A stretch of 9,490 nt of DNA from Ignavibacteria bacterium UBA4661 (GTDB lineage: Bacteria; Bacteroidota; Ignavibacteria; Kapaibacteriales; UBA4661): the NCBI GenBank assembly GCA_002405405.1, contig DHLT01000006.1, forward strand, positions 1,076 to 10,565, given 5' to 3'. A model generated the notes under the pieces. It had not been told where the DNA came from, did not search any database, and saw only the letters and a list, made by a program, of their open reading frames with translations. Position 1 is the first letter of the stretch; the number at the start of each line of letters is the position of its first letter. This document shows, piece after piece, positions 1 through 7,885 of this stretch. The position numbers and the translations under genes were made by a program.

Positions 1-174
1 TTAACACAAGAAGAACTTGGACGATTAGTTGGGGTGCAAAAAGCGCAAATTTCAAAACTCGAAAGTAGTGCCAATAGCGCAACCATTGACACCATCCTCA
101 AAGTATTCACAGCATTGAAAGCAGAAATCAATTTCAATGTCAAAATAGAAGACAAGTTTGTTCAACTTACCTAA
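1..174 (+). CDS. XRE-family HTH regulator, C-terminal part, probable HigA-type antitoxin (5' end outside window)
   Basis: The reading frame is open from base 1 and gives 57 codons ending in TAA at 172-174; the start lies upstream of the window. The visible protein begins LTQEELGRLVGVQKAQISKLE, which is the core helix-turn-helix of the Cro/C1 (XRE) family: the helix 2 pattern TQEELG, then the recognition helix VQKAQISKLE. It is followed by TIDTILKVFTALKAEINFNVKI, a tail often seen in HigA-like antitoxins encoded beside RelE/HigB-type toxins in Bacteroidota. Such proteins bind the toxin and repress their own operon. The toxin gene would be expected upstream and is not visible, so the antitoxin role is inference; a stand-alone regulator is the alternative. 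The gene converges on the FAD-dependent protein gene with only 18 bases between the two stop codons. Confidence 0.8.
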   Translation, partial: LTQEELGRLVGVQKAQISKLESSANSATIDTILKVFTALKAEINFNVKIEDKFVQLT

Positions 175-192
175 CAGAAAAGCACACACACC

Positions 193-1788
193 TCATACCA
201 CACCCATTTTCTTCGCAATCGCCTCAGCGCACTGTTGCCCATCAATCGCCGCAGAAACAATACCACCGGCATAGCCCGCACCCTCAGCGCAGGGGTACAA
301 CCCATGAATTTCGGGATGCTCCAAAGGCTCCGCAGAGCGTGGTGTCCGCACCGGCGATGATGTCCGCGACTCCACACCATGCAAAACGGCTTCGTTGGTA
401 TAGTAAGGTTTCATTTTTTTGGCAAGTGCGCGAAAGGCATCTTGTAATGAACGCCCGATGAAGGTCGGTAACAACTCATGAAGCGGTGCAGAAACAATGC
501 CGGGGTGATACGATGTTTCCGGCAGATCAGCGGAGAGTTTTCCCTCGACAAAGTCCACCATACGCTGTGCAGGAACACGCTGTGTTTTGCCACCTGCCTG
601 CCATGCCATCTGCTCCACTGCTTGCTGAAAACGAAGTCCTGCCAGCGCGCCATGTGAATGGTATAGCTCAAGATCATGCTGATTGATTGCCACGACAACA
701 CCCGAATTTGCAAAAGGATTATTGCGCCGCGAGGGCGACCAACCATTCGTAACGACTTCACCTTCGGCAGTGGCGCACGGCGCGATGATGCCACCCGGAC
801 ACATACAAAACGAGAAGACACCACGTGTACCGCTTCGCTCGCCTTGCGCCGGATCATTATACACTTGCTCCACCCAACTATACGAAGCCGGTGGCAAGAG
901 CGGATGCCGTTCGGAGGATTTCAAGCGATACTGCATCGTATCGATGAGCGATTGCGCATGTTCGATGCGCACACCCATAGCAAAGGGTTTCGACTCAATG
1001 CGAATGTGTTTACGGTGAAGCAATTCAAAAATATCGCGTGCTGAGTGCCCAGTGGCAAGAATAACATGATCTGCCAAGAACTCTTGACCATCAGCAGTCC
1101 GCACACCTTTGATAGCATTGCTCGAGAGAATGAAATCTATGACACATGTATTGAAGTGAATTTCCCCGCCGGAAGCAAGAATACTTTCCCGCATCTTTAC
1201 GATAATCTGTGGTAGTTTATTCGTGCCAATATGCGGATGAGCATCAACTAAGATCGTGGGGGCAGCGCCATGCGCAACGAAGAGTTCCAGCACTTTGCGG
1301 ACATCGCCTCGCTTGGTGGAGCGCGTGTAGAGTTTACCATCGGAGTATGTCCCGGCACCACCCTCGCCAAAGCAATAGTTCGATTCAGGATTGACTGTAT
1401 GAAAGCGGTTGATTGCCGCGAGATCACGCCGCCGTGCTTGTACATCTTTACCGCGCTCTACAATAATCGGCTTGATGCCAAGTTCAATCAAGCGCAGTGC
1501 CGCGAAAAAGCCCGCAGGACCTGCACCAACAATGAGTACATGAGGTTTTCGATGAACACTCTGCACCGGTGCATGGTATTCTTCTCTTGGTGGCTCTTCC
1601 CCGACATATACATCAAGTTGGAGATGCACTTTGATGATCTTGGAACGAGCATCAATGGAACGCTTGCGAATTCTTAGTGCGGTAATATCTTCGGGACGTA
1701 CACGCAATTCTTTTCCGGCAAGCACACGCAAGTGTACCTGATCGGTTGAATTATCTAAAGGAACTTGCAAGGAGCATTGATGAATCAT
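193..1788 (-). CDS. COG2509-type NAD(P)/FAD-dependent oxidoreductase
   Basis: The protein has 531 residues from an ATG at 1788 to a TGA at 195-193. An N-terminal alpha/beta domain (about 1-80) is followed by a Rossmann FAD-binding motif, VLIVGAGPAG, at 84-93 with the acidic strand end VERG at 110-113. The block GEGGAGTYSDGKLYTR at 141-156 is typical of the uncharacterised FAD-dependent dehydrogenase family COG2509. A second nucleotide-site strand, HVILATGHSARD, lies at 241-252, a conserved CMCPGG at 328-333, and the C-terminal FAD motif YPCAEGAGYAGG at 498-509. The length is usual for the family. The substrate is unknown; it is expected to be a soluble flavoenzyme. It lies 37 bases downstream of pdxH on the same strand, so co-transcription is likely. 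No good Shine-Dalgarno sequence precedes the ATG. No frameshift or missing cofactor motif is seen. Confidence 0.9.
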   Translation of the reverse strand: MIHQCSLQVPLDNSTDQVHLRVLAGKELRVRPEDITALRIRKRSIDARSKIIKVHLQLDVYVGEEPPREEYHAPVQSVHRKPHVLIVGAGPAGFFAALRLIELGIKPIIVERGKDVQARRRDLAAINRFHTVNPESNYCFGEGGAGTYSDGKLYTRSTKRGDVRKVLELFVAHGAAPTILVDAHPHIGTNKLPQIIVKMRESILASGGEIHFNTCVIDFILSSNAIKGVRTADGQEFLADHVILATGHSARDIFELLHRKHIRIESKPFAMGVRIEHAQSLIDTMQYRLKSSERHPLLPPASYSWVEQVYNDPAQGERSGTRGVFSFCMCPGGIIAPCATAEGEVVTNGWSPSRRNNPFANSGVVVAINQHDLELYHSHGALAGLRFQQAVEQMAWQAGGKTQRVPAQRMVDFVEGKLSADLPETSYHPGIVSAPLHELLPTFIGRSLQDAFRALAKKMKPYYTNEAVLHGVESRTSSPVRTPRSAEPLEHPEIHGLYPCAEGAGYAGGIVSAAIDGQQCAEAIAKKMGVV

Positions 1789-1825
1789 ACGCAGTCCGCA
1801 TAACAGTCAAAAAATGAACAAGGCC

Positions 1826-2473
1826 TTATGGGGATAATCGTTCTAAACGCCATGTACCATTGGCTTCGCGGGTGTAGGCAATGCGATCATGCAAACGGCT
1901 CGAACGTCCCTGCCAAAACTCCATATAGTGTGGCACAACGCGATAGCCGCCCCACCATTCGGGCAGAGGAACATTACCATCGGCGTATAGTGCCTCTAAA
2001 CGTGTGTATTCACGTTCAAAATCTTCACGACTTTGTACTACGGTGCTTTGCCGCGATGCGTGCGCACCAATACGACTACCGAGCGGACGAGACGCAAAGT
2101 ATTCTGCCGACTCTTCACGAGAGATTTTTTCTGCCATGCCTTCGATACGCATTTGTCGCTCTAAACCTGCCCAAAAAAAACTCAAGCATACAGCAGGATT
2201 TTCTGCAATCGCTTGTCCTTTGCGACTGTCGTAATTGGTGAAAAATACGAACCCGCCATCGCTAATACCCTTGAGAAGCACAACGCGCTGGGTGGGTTTA
2301 CCATCGGGTGTTGCCGTTGCGAGGATCATAGCATTCGGCTCAAGGACATCAGCACGAAGCGCGTCCTGAAACCATCGTTCGAATTGCTGAATCGGATTGG
2401 GTGCACAATCTTGTTCATTGAGTTCTGCTTGCTTGTAGTCACGGCGTAATCCCGCGAGATTGGTTGATGACAT
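1826..2473 (-). CDS. pdxH: Pyridoxamine 5'-phosphate oxidase
   Basis: This FMN enzyme oxidises pyridoxamine or pyridoxine 5'-phosphate to pyridoxal 5'-phosphate in B6 salvage and in the last step of DXP-dependent B6 synthesis. Family blocks are all present (numbered from the ATG at 2473): QRVVLLKG at 62-69 and FFTNYDSRKGQ at 77-87 for FMN and phosphate contacts, LERQMRIEG at 104-112, SRPLGSRIGAHASRQS at 128-143, the C-terminal LPEWWGGYRV at 170-179, EFWQGRSSRLHDR at 185-197, and the ending LERLSP. At 215 residues it matches E. coli PdxH (218). The frame extends to a TTG at 2491, but the ATG at 2473 is preferred: it is preceded by a purine-rich GAGAGAG stretch that could act as a ribosome binding site, and the TTG version adds only six residues without family support. 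The gene starts 47 bases after the stop of the sugar transferase gene and precedes the FAD-protein gene, suggesting one leftward transcript. Confidence 0.95.
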   Translation of the reverse strand: MSSTNLAGLRRDYKQAELNEQDCAPNPIQQFERWFQDALRADVLEPNAMILATATPDGKPTQRVVLLKGISDGGFVFFTNYDSRKGQAIAENPAVCLSFFWAGLERQMRIEGMAEKISREESAEYFASRPLGSRIGAHASRQSTVVQSREDFEREYTRLEALYADGNVPLPEWWGGYRVVPHYMEFWQGRSSRLHDRIAYTREANGTWRLERLSP

Positions 2474-2520
2474 ACTCTCTCTCTGCTCCAAACAACGATG
2501 AATAAAAAAGATGATTGTTC

Positions 2521-4005
2521 TTACTTACTGCCCCGTGCGAAGAGCACAACGGGAATAGTTTTGAGGAGAATTTGAATATCCAACCACAGCGTGAAATTCT
2601 CTGCATAATAGACATCAAGAATCATCGCATCATGCAAATTTAATCCTTCAATTTGTCTGCCGGTCACTTGCCATAATCCCGTCAAACCGGGTAAAACCAA
2701 GAAACGCCGTTTGTGCCACTCCTCGAAGTATTGCAGTTCGTACTCCAAGCATGGGCGCGGACCAATCAAACTCATATCGCCCCGCAGAACATTCAAAAGC
2801 TGGGGTAATTCGTCAATACTATACTTGCGAAGAATTTTTCCCACGGGTGTTATGCGAGGATCATCTTCGACTTTGCCCATGTGCTGACCCGCTTGTAGGC
2901 GTGCTTGTGCGGCAACACGACGTTCGCTTTCATCATTGAGATACATGGTGCGAAACTTGAACATCTTGAAGAGCTTGCCACCTTTGCCAACACGATACGA
3001 GGCATAAAATATCGGACCCCGCGAAGTCAATTTGACTAATAGGGCAACAATAAAACAAGGCAGAGCAATCACCAATGCTACACATAATGCCACCGAAATA
3101 TCGATGATGCGCTTTGCAATCATCGCGGGACGAATTGTTACTTGACTTGAAATATCAAGTGCTTCACCGGCATTATGAATCATTTGAAAGCGGCGTGACA
3201 TCACCTTGACGGGAAGCTTGGTAGCTTTACACGCTTCAATAATTGTTAGCAAACGGTCATGCGATGCTGTATTGATAGCAACGTATATTTCATCAGCAGC
3301 AGTATTGATTGCAGGATTCAAGATATTGGCAATCGGTCCAAGCACAGGGAATCCCAAAACACTTGTTCCGATTTTTTCGGCATCATCATCAACAAACCAT
3401 GCTTGCTCAATGCCCAGCGCCGGATCATTGAGAATCGTCAAGCCCAATGTTTCACCGGTACGACCTGCACCGATAATCAGTACACGCTTTGCTTCGATGC
3501 GTCCATGAAAAATAATATTGCGTCGCATGAGCAAGACGACAACAGCACGCTCAATCAGGAAAAGCAGAATACCCAATCCCGTAAACCCCAAGAGTGTACC
3601 GCGTGCCGATATCGCAAAATCTGCTTCTTGAAAAAAGAAGAGGAGGATAATCAGAATCAATGCCAATGTCAAAAACGACTTGATAATCTGTGCCGCTTGC
3701 GCCGCCCATTGTGCAAGCACGCGATACTTGTACAGATTATTCAATCGAAAAAGCATGGGAAGGGAGCAGGCGGCAACAGAGTAGAATGCAATTGCTTCGG
3801 GCTTAAAGATAGCACCGATCTTAGTCGAAAAACCTAGATCTTTGGCATACTCACGAAAAAAGACAATACCCGCGACTGCACAGAGTGCCGTCAGAATGTC
3901 GATAACCATCAGCAATAGCGATGCTTCTTGGATTGCCGGTTGAGACTGCAGATGTACCTGCGATGACGATGTGGATGTTGTTGATTCAGACACTGTAAAA
4001 CGCAA
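2521..4005 (-). CDS. Polyprenyl-phosphate sugar-1-phosphate transferase (WbaP/WcaJ type, COG2148)
   Basis: An integral membrane enzyme of up to 494 residues that moves a sugar-1-phosphate from a nucleotide sugar to undecaprenyl phosphate, the first step of exopolysaccharide, capsule or O-antigen synthesis. Four N-terminal hydrophobic segments lie near 29-50, 70-87, 108-126 and 136-160. A Rossmann-like soluble domain follows, with [14 protein letters not shown] at 175-188. The C-terminal catalytic domain starts at [14 protein letters not shown] (298-311), whose hydrophobic stretch would be the membrane re-entrant helix, then [13 protein letters not shown] at 349-361, [21 protein letters not shown] at 382-402 (Asp398-Glu399 correspond to the catalytic DE pair known from PglC), and [10 protein letters not shown] at 409-418. 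The start is uncertain: the frame opens just after a stop at 4014-4012, with a TTG at 4005 and a GTG at 3993; the first ATG (3909) would cut into the first membrane segment. No glycosyltransferase, flippase or Wzy gene is nearby. The specific sugar cannot be read. Confidence 0.9.
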   Translation of the reverse strand: MRFTVSESTTSTSSSQVHLQSQPAIQEASLLLMVIDILTALCAVAGIVFFREYAKDLGFSTKIGAIFKPEAIAFYSVAACSLPMLFRLNNLYKYRVLAQWAAQAAQIIKSFLTLALILIILLFFFQEADFAISARGTLLGFTGLGILLFLIERAVVVLLMRRNIIFHGRIEAKRVLIIGAGRTGETLGLTILNDPALGIEQAWFVDDDAEKIGTSVLGFPVLGPIANILNPAINTAADEIYVAINTASHDRLLTIIEACKATKLPVKVMSRRFQMIHNAGEALDISSQVTIRPAMIAKRIIDISVALCVALVIALPCFIVALLVKLTSRGPIFYASYRVGKGGKLFKMFKFRTMYLNDESERRVAAQARLQAGQHMGKVEDDPRITPVGKILRKYSIDELPQLLNVLRGDMSLIGPRPCLEYELQYFEEWHKRRFLVLPGLTGLWQVTGRQIEGLNLHDAMILDVYYAENFTLWLDIQILLKTIPVVLFARGSK

Positions 4006-4123
4006 AAAAAATCACAATGACATTGAATAAAGATACAGAACCTTTCTTTGATTCTCGGTGAACTGCCGGAAGCGATAATTTACGCAAAAGCCATCATGTT
4101 TCCCTTGTAATCATGCTTTCGTG

Positions 4124-4131
4124 TATATTTG
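4124..4131 (+). promoter_or_regulatory. Candidate Bacteroidota-type promoter (-7 TAnnTTTG) for the SDR gene
   Basis: TATATTTG fits the -7 element TAnnTTTG described for Bacteroidota housekeeping promoters. A TTTC at 4099-4102, 21 bases upstream, is an imperfect match to the -33 TTTG. Transcription would begin a few bases after 4131, giving a leader of about 40 bases before the ATG at 4177. The divergent region 4006-4123 otherwise shows no clear element for the leftward gene; TATCTTTA on the minus strand (4035-4028) is only a weak match. This is a motif match only. Confidence 0.35.
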
Positions 4132-4176
4132 GTACTCTGTAATACATCATCTTCTTCATTTTCTTTTGATGGCATC

Positions 4177-5028
4177 ATGACACAGTCGCATTCTCCATCG
4201 CTTGCAGGCAAAACACTTTTCATTACCGGAGCAAGTCGTGGCATTGGCTTGGCAATTGCTTTGCGTGCCGCTCGCGATGGTGCAAATATCGCTGTTGTTG
4301 CCAAGACCGATGCACCTGATCCCCGCTTACCCGGCACTATTCATTCAGCAGTCGAAGAGATCCAACATGCCGGAGGGAAAGCAATTGCCATTAAAACCGA
4401 CATTCGCCATGAAGAACAAGTGCAAGCGGCAGTTGATCTCACAGTACAAACATTTGGAGGGATTGACATTCTCGTTAATAATGCCAGTGCTATTTCGCTG
4501 ACTCCTACTGAAAAGACTGATATGAAGCGATATGATTTGATGCATAGCATCAATACTCGCGGAACATTTCTTTGCTCTAAATTATGTGTACAGCATTTAC
4601 GAAAAGCAGAGAATCCGCATATCCTCAACCTTTCACCGCCGCTCAATATGGAGGAACGTTGGTTTAAGCATCATGTTGCTTATACCATGGCAAAGTTTGG
4701 CATGAGCATGTGTGTACTTGGTATGGCAGGAGAATTTCGTAAAGATGGTATTGCCGTGAATGCTTTGTGGCCTCGTACCGTCATTGCCACAGCTGCTGTT
4801 CAAAATCTTTTGGGCGGTGATGAATCTATCAAAGCTTCTCGCACACCGGCTATCGTTGCCGATGCTGCACATGTTATTTTGACCTCTCCTTCGCGCAGTG
4901 CAGGAAGCGCAATCTCTACCGGAAATTTTTTCATTGATGATGATGTTTTACGTAGTGTCGGTGTTACGGATTTTGATGTGTATGCTACATCACCCGGCAC
5001 ACCCTTGATGCCCGATTTTTTTATTTGA
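4177..5028 (+). CDS. Short-chain dehydrogenase/reductase, HSDL2-like
   Basis: A 283-residue classical short-chain dehydrogenase. Numbered from the ATG at 4177: cofactor motif TGASRGIG at 17-24, NNAS at 101-104, and the catalytic tetrad Asn126, Ser153 (in LNLSPPLN), Tyr169 and Lys173 (YTMAK). The stretch around ILNLSPPLN, the run WFKHHVAYTMAKFGMSM and the later VNALWPRT are characteristic of the HSDL2 subgroup. Unlike the animal protein it lacks a C-terminal SCP2 sterol-carrier domain. The natural substrate is unknown; an NAD(P)-linked carbonyl or hydroxyacyl reduction is inferred from the family. The frame opens from a TTG at 4129, but that codon sits inside the candidate promoter and adds 16 low-complexity residues before the conserved start, so the ATG is preferred. 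No Shine-Dalgarno sequence is visible; the leader is pyrimidine-rich. It lies 24 bases before the reductase gene and probably shares its transcript. Confidence 0.88.
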   Translation: MTQSHSPSLAGKTLFITGASRGIGLAIALRAARDGANIAVVAKTDAPDPRLPGTIHSAVEEIQHAGGKAIAIKTDIRHEEQVQAAVDLTVQTFGGIDILVNNASAISLTPTEKTDMKRYDLMHSINTRGTFLCSKLCVQHLRKAENPHILNLSPPLNMEERWFKHHVAYTMAKFGMSMCVLGMAGEFRKDGIAVNALWPRTVIATAAVQNLLGGDESIKASRTPAIVADAAHVILTSPSRSAGSAISTGNFFIDDDVLRSVGVTDFDVYATSPGTPLMPDFFI

Positions 5029-5052
5029 TTCTTTTCGTCTTTTTCTTTGCCC

Positions 5053-6882
5053 ATGTCTCAAGCCCGTATTCCTTTTCGAGAACGACTCCTCCTCAACACG
5101 CCGCTTGTTACCGATGGCTCGGTAGCGGCAGAACTTGCCGAGCGTGGCTATTTTGAAACGCCTGCCGCATTGTATAATCTGAAAAATCCTGTTTTGATTG
5201 AAACGATTCATCGTGATTTCTTGCAAACCGGTATCGAGATGATTCAAACGAATACGGAGCATGCTAATCGCATTGCACTTGATCGATGGAATCTTGCCGA
5301 CAAGGTATATGAAATCAATCGTAAAGGAGTGTGGATTGCCCGTTGTGCGGCTCTCCACAAAGGATATGTTGCCGCAGTTGTTGGTCCTGTTGGTCGATTC
5401 CTTGCGCCTCTTGGCACAATTACTCCCGATGAAATTCGCCAAGCATTTATCGAACAAATTATCGCGCTCGCCGATGGCGGTACCGATATTCTCATGCTGA
5501 AATCATTCATTGATGTTCATGAACTCGAAATTGCAATTGATGCCGCTAAATATGTTGCACCGAATCTGCCAATCATTGCTCAGAAAACATTCCCCGAAGA
5601 TGGTGCTGTTCTCTCAACAGCATACCCTGCAGAAATTTCCGACCGCCTGACAAAATCGGGTGTTGATGTTATCGGCTCGAATAGTACGGTTGGTCCGCAA
5701 CGGATGCTCGATATTATCAAATCATTGCCTCAAACTGATACACCGCTCTGCGCGCAACCTGATGTCGGTATTCCTACGATTATCGACGGCAAATCTGTTT
5801 TCAATGCCGATACGGAATATGTTGCTCGCTCTGTACGGCGATTGGTCGAAGCAGGTGTCATGATTGTTGGCGCCGATGGCGGTGCTACGGTCAAACATAT
5901 TCGTGCAATTGTACAAGCCGTGAAAGATGCAGTCATTGGCTCTGCAAAAACAGAACCGAAGAAGATCAAAGTGCATGAGCAGGAGCCACCTCGCGAAGAT
6001 GAACGGTCGCAGTTTCATAAACTTCTCGGCACAAAGTTTTTAGCAACAGTGGAGCTTGATATTCCTCGTGGACTTGATATGTCGAGTGTTATCGAGGGTG
6101 CACGCTATTGCAAAGAGCATGGCATTGATGCAGTGAATATCTCTGATGGTGCGCGAGCACGCTTACGGATGAATTCCATTGCCATTTCAAAAATGGTACA
6201 AGACCAAGTGGGTATTGACTGTTTGGCACATCTTGCGTGCCGCGACCGCAATATGATCGGCTTGCAGTCGGAAATTATCGGTGGTTATGCAATGGGCGTA
6301 CGTAACATTCTGGCTGTTACAGGCGACCCCACACAAATTGGCGATTACCCGTATGCAACCTCCGTGTATGATGTCGATGCAATTGGTCTCATTCGTGCTA
6401 TGGGACAAATGAATAGCGGGCGTGATCTGATGGGCAATCCTATTGGTCGTCCTACAAGCTTTCTTATCGCCTGTGCAGCAAATCCTTGTGCTTTTGATAT
6501 AGATCGTGAAGTGCGTCGTATGGAGCACAAAGCTGCGCAAGGAGCACATATTGCTTTCTCACAACCGGTATTTGAAATCAAAACACTTGAAACATTCTTA
6601 AATCGCATTCATCATTTGAATATCCGATTTATGCTTGGTGTAATTCCCTTACGTACGCCACGCCATGCAGACTTCCTGCATTACGAAGTCCCCGGTATGG
6701 ATGTTCCGGAATGGGTCCGCAAACGTATGCATGCAACAACCAGCACCGAAGAGGCATCACGCGAGGGGATTACAATGGCAGTGGATTTTTTGCGAGAAGC
6801 AAAAAATATGGTTGATGGTGTCTATCTGATGCCACCCTTCAAAAAATATTCCATGGCAGTTGAAATTTTAGAACAGTTGTAA
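5053..6882 (+). CDS. Fused homocysteine S-methyltransferase-like / methylenetetrahydrofolate reductase, with zinc ligands missing
   Basis: A 609-residue two-domain protein of the bifunctional YitJ type, numbered from the ATG at 5053. Residues about 1-290 form a homocysteine S-methyltransferase barrel (TDGSVAAEL at 20-28, TNTEHANR at 66-73, VGPVGR near 110-115). After a charged linker (about 297-322), residues about 325-609 are a flavin-dependent methylenetetrahydrofolate reductase: ATVELD with the catalytic-type Glu334, CRDRN at 396-400, AVTGDP with Asp425, and SQPVF with Gln504. That half looks fully functional and should make 5-methyl-THF from methylene-THF. The first half is unusual: the zinc-binding pattern GxNC reads GSNS (Ser211), and the GGCC pair reads GADG (Asp275, Gly276), so all three cysteine ligands are absent. 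Methyl transfer to homocysteine by the known zinc mechanism is therefore doubtful. The ATG is preferred over the TTG at 5047. The gene follows the SDR gene by 24 bases of nearly pure pyrimidine. Confidence 0.92.
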   Translation: MSQARIPFRERLLLNTPLVTDGSVAAELAERGYFETPAALYNLKNPVLIETIHRDFLQTGIEMIQTNTEHANRIALDRWNLADKVYEINRKGVWIARCAALHKGYVAAVVGPVGRFLAPLGTITPDEIRQAFIEQIIALADGGTDILMLKSFIDVHELEIAIDAAKYVAPNLPIIAQKTFPEDGAVLSTAYPAEISDRLTKSGVDVIGSNSTVGPQRMLDIIKSLPQTDTPLCAQPDVGIPTIIDGKSVFNADTEYVARSVRRLVEAGVMIVGADGGATVKHIRAIVQAVKDAVIGSAKTEPKKIKVHEQEPPREDERSQFHKLLGTKFLATVELDIPRGLDMSSVIEGARYCKEHGIDAVNISDGARARLRMNSIAISKMVQDQVGIDCLAHLACRDRNMIGLQSEIIGGYAMGVRNILAVTGDPTQIGDYPYATSVYDVDAIGLIRAMGQMNSGRDLMGNPIGRPTSFLIACAANPCAFDIDREVRRMEHKAAQGAHIAFSQPVFEIKTLETFLNRIHHLNIRFMLGVIPLRTPRHADFLHYEVPGMDVPEWVRKRMHATTSTEEASREGITMAVDFLREAKNMVDGVYLMPPFKKYSMAVEILEQL

Positions 6883-6955
6883 GCATTGTTTTCTGTGATG
6901 AGAGGCTCTTTGTCCTCGTATATGTTTCATCTTCTTTAATGAATCCGAGAGTTTC

Positions 6956-7819
6956 ATGAACAAGCATATCTACGCCCGCTTTATCTCTTGCTTCTTGCTT
7001 GTTGTCATATCTACGGCATCATGCTTGACTGTACTTTTCGCACAAAGCGACTCTGCGCAACGAGTGGTAACAAGCCGTCCTGCCGCACCTTTTCCTTTTG
7101 AACTCCGAGACTTGGAAATTACTCGTTGGGAGGGATCAAAATCCGATAGTGGTATCGCCAAATATCCTGACTTAGCCGCACGTAATCGCATGAAGAACCG
7201 TTTATGGGTTGATGTGGATACTCTACCCAAAGGCATAGTTCGTCATTGTACCTTCGACCAATTTGTTGTACTGGCAGACAGTATTACCAAAGCAATCGGA
7301 CTTACGAGCAGCGGACGCAAAGTATTGAATCCACAACAGACGGAAGAACTTGCTAAAGCACATCGGATGTTCGTGAGTGTCGAAGGTTGGTTAGTCCTAG
7401 CCTATCCCGGCGGTAAGGAATCAACCAATAGTTACAGCGAAGAATATCATGACTGGCATTTGGAATTGTTTGATCGTCCGCTGGATCACTATCCTCGCAT
7501 TGGTGATCCCACACCGATTATTGCAGAAGTTACGCCCTTTGTTGAGCGGGCTTTGTATCGTAAGGGTGTGCGCTTAGAAAATCTTGCAGCATTTATGCGC
7601 TATGGCTCGCCGCCGAATATTGTTGAATTCCCCGTTGCCCCCAAAGCTCGTAAAATCAGGATTACCGGACAACTTTTGCTGGATGATTCGCACACTGAAC
7701 CGGGCAAAGATGTTGGTGCGTTCGTAGAAAAAGCCGAAAAGGGTGGTTATCATAATCCATGGCGACGTTCGGCATGGGAAGTCCATCCGATTTACAAAGT
7801 CGAAGTGATTGAGAATTAA
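6956..7819 (+). CDS. Secreted protein of unknown function with C-terminal WEVHP beta domain
   Basis: The protein has 287 residues from an ATG at 6956. The N-terminus carries a signal peptide: charged MNKHIYAR, a hydrophobic core to about residue 28, and a probable signal peptidase I site after LFA (27-29). A Cys at 23 does not sit in a good lipobox. The mature part looks like an all-beta domain. Recognisable blocks are FVSVEGWLVLAYPGG at 139-153, YHDWHLELFD at 164-173, IIAEVTP at 188-194, ITGQLLLDDSH at 236-246 and WRRSAWEVHPIYKVEV at 269-284. As I recall, this order of blocks, ending in a W-E-[IV]-H-P signature, occurs in uncharacterised bacterial proteins and resembles an OB-like barrel. 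Conserved-looking polar residues are His168, Glu191, His246, Glu275 and His277. No function is assigned. It lies 73 bases after the reductase gene and is followed by a strong terminator. Confidence 0.75.
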   Translation: MNKHIYARFISCFLLVVISTASCLTVLFAQSDSAQRVVTSRPAAPFPFELRDLEITRWEGSKSDSGIAKYPDLAARNRMKNRLWVDVDTLPKGIVRHCTFDQFVVLADSITKAIGLTSSGRKVLNPQQTEELAKAHRMFVSVEGWLVLAYPGGKESTNSYSEEYHDWHLELFDRPLDHYPRIGDPTPIIAEVTPFVERALYRKGVRLENLAAFMRYGSPPNIVEFPVAPKARKIRITGQLLLDDSHTEPGKDVGAFVEKAEKGGYHNPWRRSAWEVHPIYKVEVIEN

Positions 7820-7845
7820 ACATAGACCAACACGGTATGACATAC

Positions 7846-7885
7846 GGGATTGTTCTCCATGACAGAGAGCAATCCCCATTTTTTT
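7846..7885 (+). terminator. Rho-independent terminator after the secreted-protein gene
   Basis: A 12-base-pair stem pairs GGGATTGTTCTC (7846-7857) with GAGAGCAATCCC (7865-7876), with one G-U pair and a 7-base loop (7858-7864). It is followed by CA and seven T residues (7879-7885). The T run lies only on the right side, so it acts on rightward transcription and closes the block ending at 7819. Its T tract overlaps the TAA stop (7886-7884) of the converging DUF2851 gene. Confidence 0.88.

Noticed and set aside
676..1044. 122-codon + strand frame, and other antisense frames inside the FAD-protein gene
   Set aside because: The minus-strand protein has clear FAD motifs across its length; these frames have no family likeness and are coding shadows.
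2474..2491. TTG start extending PdxH by six residues
   Set aside because: The ATG at 2473 has a purine-rich stretch at the right distance and matches the family N-terminus better.
2492..2520. Possible hairpin AACAA...TTGTT between the sugar transferase and pdxH genes
   Set aside because: Only five A-T-rich pairs form around a long loop; too weak for a terminator, so the genes are treated as co-transcribed.
3259..3837. 192-codon open frame on the + strand opposite the sugar transferase gene
   Set aside because: It is antisense to a well-conserved enzyme, its translation is low-complexity with no recognisable motif, and no ribosome binding site is evident.
4129..4176. TTG start extending the SDR by 16 residues
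   Set aside because: The added residues are serine-rich without homology, and the TTG lies within the candidate -7 element.
6901..6909. Small dyad AGAG-G-CTCT before the secreted-protein gene
   Set aside because: Arms of four bases are expected by chance; no clear promoter elements with proper spacing were found around it.
7835..7845. Small palindrome GTATG-A-CATAC next to the terminator
   Set aside because: Five-base arms are too short to claim as a site, and it is not needed for the terminator stem.
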